Assembly: GCF_018967645.1 (NCBI RefSeq)
Contig: NZ_JAHLZF010000007.1
Coordinates: forward strand, 55,115-119,114
DNA from: Allobacillus halotolerans
GTDB taxonomy: Bacteria > Bacillota > Bacilli > Bacillales > Alkalibacillaceae
Length of the DNA stretch: 64,000 nt
Reading direction: 5' to 3'
Positions 61,668 through 64,000 of the stretch are shown here, in pieces. The notes under the pieces were generated by a model. The model saw only the letters and a program-made list of their open reading frames with translations, had not been told where the DNA came from and did no database searches. Within the stretch, counting starts at the first letter, position 1. Each line of letters starts with the position of its first letter. The position numbers and the translations under genes are program-made.

Positions 61668-63023
61668 GTGACGACCGTTGCTTTTCACACCCTAGGTTGT
61701 AAGGTCAATCATTATGAAACAGAAGCAATTTGGCAATTTTTTAAAGAGCATGATTATGAACGTGTTGATTTCGACCAGCATTCAGACGTCTACGTCATCA
61801 ATACATGCACTGTAACGAATACCGGCGATAAAAAAAGCCGACAAGTAATCCGTAGAGCCGTGCGTAAAAACCCTGAAGCCGTTATTTGTGTAACAGGGTG
61901 TTATGCACAAACCTCTCCAGATGAAATCATGGAAATTCCTGGAGTGGATATTGTTGTCGGTACGCAGGATCGTAAAAAGATGCTAGAGTACATCGAAGTT
62001 TATAAAGAAGAAAGAGAACCGATCAATGCCGTTAAAAACATTATGAAAAATCGCGTTTTTGAAGCGATGGACGTACCTGAATTTACTGACCGTACACGTG
62101 CTTCTTTGAAAATTCAAGAAGGATGTAATAATTTCTGTACGTTTTGTATCATTCCTTGGGCAAGAGGTTTAATGCGTTCTCGTCCACCAGAGGATGTCAT
62201 TAAACAAGCGCAACAGCTTGTGGACGCCGGGTACCAGGAGATTGTACTTACAGGTATTCATACCGGCGGATATGGAGAAGATTTAGAAGACTATAACCTA
62301 GCTGCTTTGCTCCGTGATTTGGAAAGCAAAGTTGTCGGTCTAAAACGGATTCGAATTTCCTCCATTGAAGCGAGTCAGATTTCTGATGAAGTGATTGAAG
62401 TGCTCGATCAATCGAAAAAGATTGTCCGTCACTTGCATATTCCACTACAATCAGGTTCTGATACCGTCTTAAAACGTATGCGAAGAAAATACACCATGGA
62501 GTTTTATTTCACACGGGTGAAGAAAGTGAAAGAAGCTTTACCTGGACTAGCCATTACTTCAGACGTCATTGTTGGTTTCCCAGGTGAAACGGAAGAAGAA
62601 TTCATGGAAACCTATCGTTCCATTCAGGAGATCGGTTTTTCTGAATTACACGTGTTTCCATATTCACAAAGAACCGGGACACCTGCTGCACGAATGAAAG
62701 ATCAAATTGACGACGAAACAAAAAATGACCGAGTTCATCGACTCATTGAGCTATCCGATCAGCAAGCGAAAGAATATGCTTCTCTCTTTGAAGGTGAAGT
62801 GTTAGAAGTCATTCCGGAAGTTCCATATAAATTAGATCCAGATAGTGGTTTATATGAAGGGTATTCAGACAACTATATGAAAGTTGTGCTTGAGTGTTCT
62901 CCGGATATGGTTGGAAATGTAGTTAAAGTAAAAATCACAGAAGCTGGTTATCCTTATAATAAAGGGCAGTTTGTCCGTGTCATGGAAGATGATGAAGTTT
63001 ATAATCAAGTAATCAGTTCATAA
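61668..63023 (+). CDS. mtaB: tRNA (N6-threonylcarbamoyladenosine(37)-C2)-methylthiotransferase MtaB
   Basis: Radical SAM methylthiotransferase that converts t6A to ms2t6A in ANN-decoding tRNAs. 451 residues, identical in length to B. subtilis MtaB (YqeV). N-terminal UPF0004 domain with cluster cysteines in HTLGCKVN (near 8), NTCTVTN (near 44) and VTGCYAQ (near 78); the radical [11 protein letters not shown] near 152-159; and a C-terminal TRAM domain. Start GTG at 61668 with SD GGAG, five bases after the rsmE stop. Confidence 0.96.
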   Translation: MTTVAFHTLGCKVNHYETEAIWQFFKEHDYERVDFDQHSDVYVINTCTVTNTGDKKSRQVIRRAVRKNPEAVICVTGCYAQTSPDEIMEIPGVDIVVGTQDRKKMLEYIEVYKEEREPINAVKNIMKNRVFEAMDVPEFTDRTRASLKIQEGCNNFCTFCIIPWARGLMRSRPPEDVIKQAQQLVDAGYQEIVLTGIHTGGYGEDLEDYNLAALLRDLESKVVGLKRIRISSIEASQISDEVIEVLDQSKKIVRHLHIPLQSGSDTVLKRMRRKYTMEFYFTRVKKVKEALPGLAITSDVIVGFPGETEEEFMETYRSIQEIGFSELHVFPYSQRTGTPAARMKDQIDDETKNDRVHRLIELSDQQAKEYASLFEGEVLEVIPEVPYKLDPDSGLYEGYSDNYMKVVLECSPDMVGNVVKVKITEAGYPYNKGQFVRVMEDDEVYNQVISS

Positions 63024-63039
63024 AAGGAGTAGATTTGAG

Positions 63040-63711
63040 ATGGACCGGAATATCGCAGGAATGATTGACCATACGTTATTGAAACCAGATGTTCAAGCAG
63101 AACAAATCAATCAACTATGTGAAGAGGCAAAGGAATATAAGTTTGCTTCCGTCTGTGTAAACCCTACATGGGTCGCACATTGTCATGAACTATTGAAAGA
63201 TTCAGATGTGAAAGTCTGTACCGTGGTCGGTTTCCCTTTAGGTGCAACAACATTAGAAACAAAAGTATTTGAAGCAAAACAAGCTGTTGAAAACGGTGCA
63301 ACTGAAGTGGATATGGTCATTAATATCGGTTCACTAAAAGATCATCGCTTTGAAGAAGTTGAAACGGAAATCAAAGAAATCGTAGAAGCTGTAAAAGGTC
63401 GAGCGATTGTTAAAGTGATCATTGAAACCGTCTTATTGGACCAAGATGAAAAAGTGAAAGCGTGCGAGCTAGCTAAACTAGCTGGTGCTGACTTCGTCAA
63501 AACCTCCACAGGATTTGCCGGTGGCGGTGCAACTGTTGATGATATCCGTCTCATGCGTTTGACAGTTGGCCCTGAAATGGGTGTCAAAGCATCTGGTGGT
63601 GTCCGCAACCTAGAAGATGCCAATGCAATGTTAGATGCAGGAGCGACTCGTATTGGCGCTTCAGCAGGCGTAGATATTGTGAATGGTCAAGAAGGACAAT
63701 CAAGTTACTAA
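63040..63711 (+). CDS. deoC: Deoxyribose-phosphate aldolase
   Basis: Cleaves 2-deoxyribose-5-phosphate to glyceraldehyde-3-phosphate and acetaldehyde in deoxynucleoside catabolism. 223 residues, standard length. Schiff-base lysine in [15 protein letters not shown] near 152, proton-relay lysine in GVKASGGVR near 183 and catalytic Asp in [13 protein letters not shown] near 92. SD AAAGGAG. In B. subtilis deoC is in a nucleoside operon elsewhere; here it ends the dnaJ-mtaB run, with no nupC or pdp gene alongside. Confidence 0.97.
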   Translation: MDRNIAGMIDHTLLKPDVQAEQINQLCEEAKEYKFASVCVNPTWVAHCHELLKDSDVKVCTVVGFPLGATTLETKVFEAKQAVENGATEVDMVINIGSLKDHRFEEVETEIKEIVEAVKGRAIVKVIIETVLLDQDEKVKACELAKLAGADFVKTSTGFAGGGATVDDIRLMRLTVGPEMGVKASGGVRNLEDANAMLDAGATRIGASAGVDIVNGQEGQSSY

Positions 63712-63742
63712 TTGAATTGTATGAAAGTTTATAGATGAAATG

Positions 63743-63783
63743 AAAACCCGAACGATTTAAAAATAAATCGCTCGGGTTTTTGT
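63743..63783 (+). terminator. Intrinsic terminator after deoC
   Basis: AAACCCGAACGATTT (63743-63757) pairs with AAATCGCTCGGGTTT (63765-63779) with one mismatch, followed by T residues. Confidence 0.9.
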
Positions 63784-63844
63784 TTGCATTATGGTTTGGG
63801 TTTATCAAAATAAGTGATGATCGTGATTAAAGGGGTCGTGAGCA

Positions 63845-64000
63845 CTCATTTATCAGCAGTTAGCTATGCTTTTTCAACAGTTAGCCCTCATTTATCAGCA
63901 GTTGGCTATGCTTTTTCAACAGTTGGAACTCAGTTAGCCGCACTTTTTCAACAGTTAGCCCTCATTTATCAGCAGTCAGCGTTGCTTTTTCAACAGTTAG
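63845..64000. repeat. Alternating 21-bp tandem repeats, truncated by window end
   Basis: Two related 21-bp units alternate, making a 42-bp higher-order repeat. Unit A is like CTCATTTATCAGCAGTTAGC+T (63845-63865, 63887-63907, 63961-63981); unit B is like ATGCTTTTTCAACAGTTAGC+C (63866-63886, 63908-63928, 63940-63960, 63982-end). Both share CARCAGTTAGC. An 11-bp remnant of a unit A (63929-63939) carries a 10-bp internal deletion. No open frame of note runs through, and the array continues past the window. The preceding bases 63784-63844 show nothing else. Confidence 0.93.

Overview
The window is a chromosomal core segment of a low-GC, Gram-positive, spore-forming member of the Bacillaceae. Gene content and order closely follow the Bacillus subtilis comN-secDF to mtaB region. 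Spore-specific genes (sigK, gpr, spoIIP, sda, an rsfA-type regulator), late competence genes (comER, comEA-EB-EC, comN), T-box leaders and a HrcA/CIRCE heat-shock operon all support this. A complete-looking Mrp-type antiporter operon would suit a salt- or alkali-tolerant lineage, but the genus cannot be fixed from sequence alone. No rRNA, tRNA, prophage, transposase, CRISPR array or obvious defence system was seen.

Layout. 0-6.2 kb: comN, secDF, lapA, recJ, apt. 6.2-12.4 kb: relA, dtd, then a T-box-controlled hisS-aspS operon. 12.5-12.7 kb: a probable 6S RNA. 12.8-21.3 kb: an rsfA-like gene (minus strand), rarA, cymR, a cysteine desulfurase, mnmA, a TPR gene, recD2 and a 55-residue zinc-ribbon protein. 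21.3-25.7 kb: a T-box leader, then a 21-bp tandem repeat array inside the alaS 5' untranslated region, then alaS-ireB-ruvX-yrzB. 25.8-30.5 kb: mltG, trmR, udk, greA, yrrS, mtnN. 30.6-37.2 kb (minus strand): an uninterrupted sigK, an mrp operon that has A, C, D, E, F, G but no B, and sda. 37.5-42.6 kb: yqeG-yqeH-aroE-yhbY-nadD-yqeK-rsfS-yqeM. 42.6-47.2 kb: comER divergent from comEA-EB-EC, then yqzM. 47.2-51.7 kb: holA, rpsT, gpr, spoIIP, yqxA. 51.8-63.7 kb: lepA, hemW, hrcA-grpE-dnaK, dnaJ-prmA-rsmE-mtaB-deoC. The last ~160 bases are a second 21-bp-periodic repeat array cut off by the window end.

The genes group by function: translation (aminoacyl-tRNA synthetases, tRNA modification, ribosome assembly and silencing, LepA), sulfur supply to tRNA (cymR, desulfurase, mnmA), DNA repair (RecJ, RarA, RecD2, RuvX), protein folding (HrcA regulon), late sporulation and competence. 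Most genes are textbook. The points that deserve a second look are the missing mrpB, the two 21-bp repeat arrays, the overlapping Asp/His specifier in the hisS leader, the helically phased DnaA boxes ahead of sda, two palindromes that coincide with the predicted relA promoter, and two extragenic palindromes upstream of holA. I did not find a clear, wholly new multi-gene system. Start codons were moved downstream of the longest open frame wherever a Shine-Dalgarno sequence and family length favoured it.
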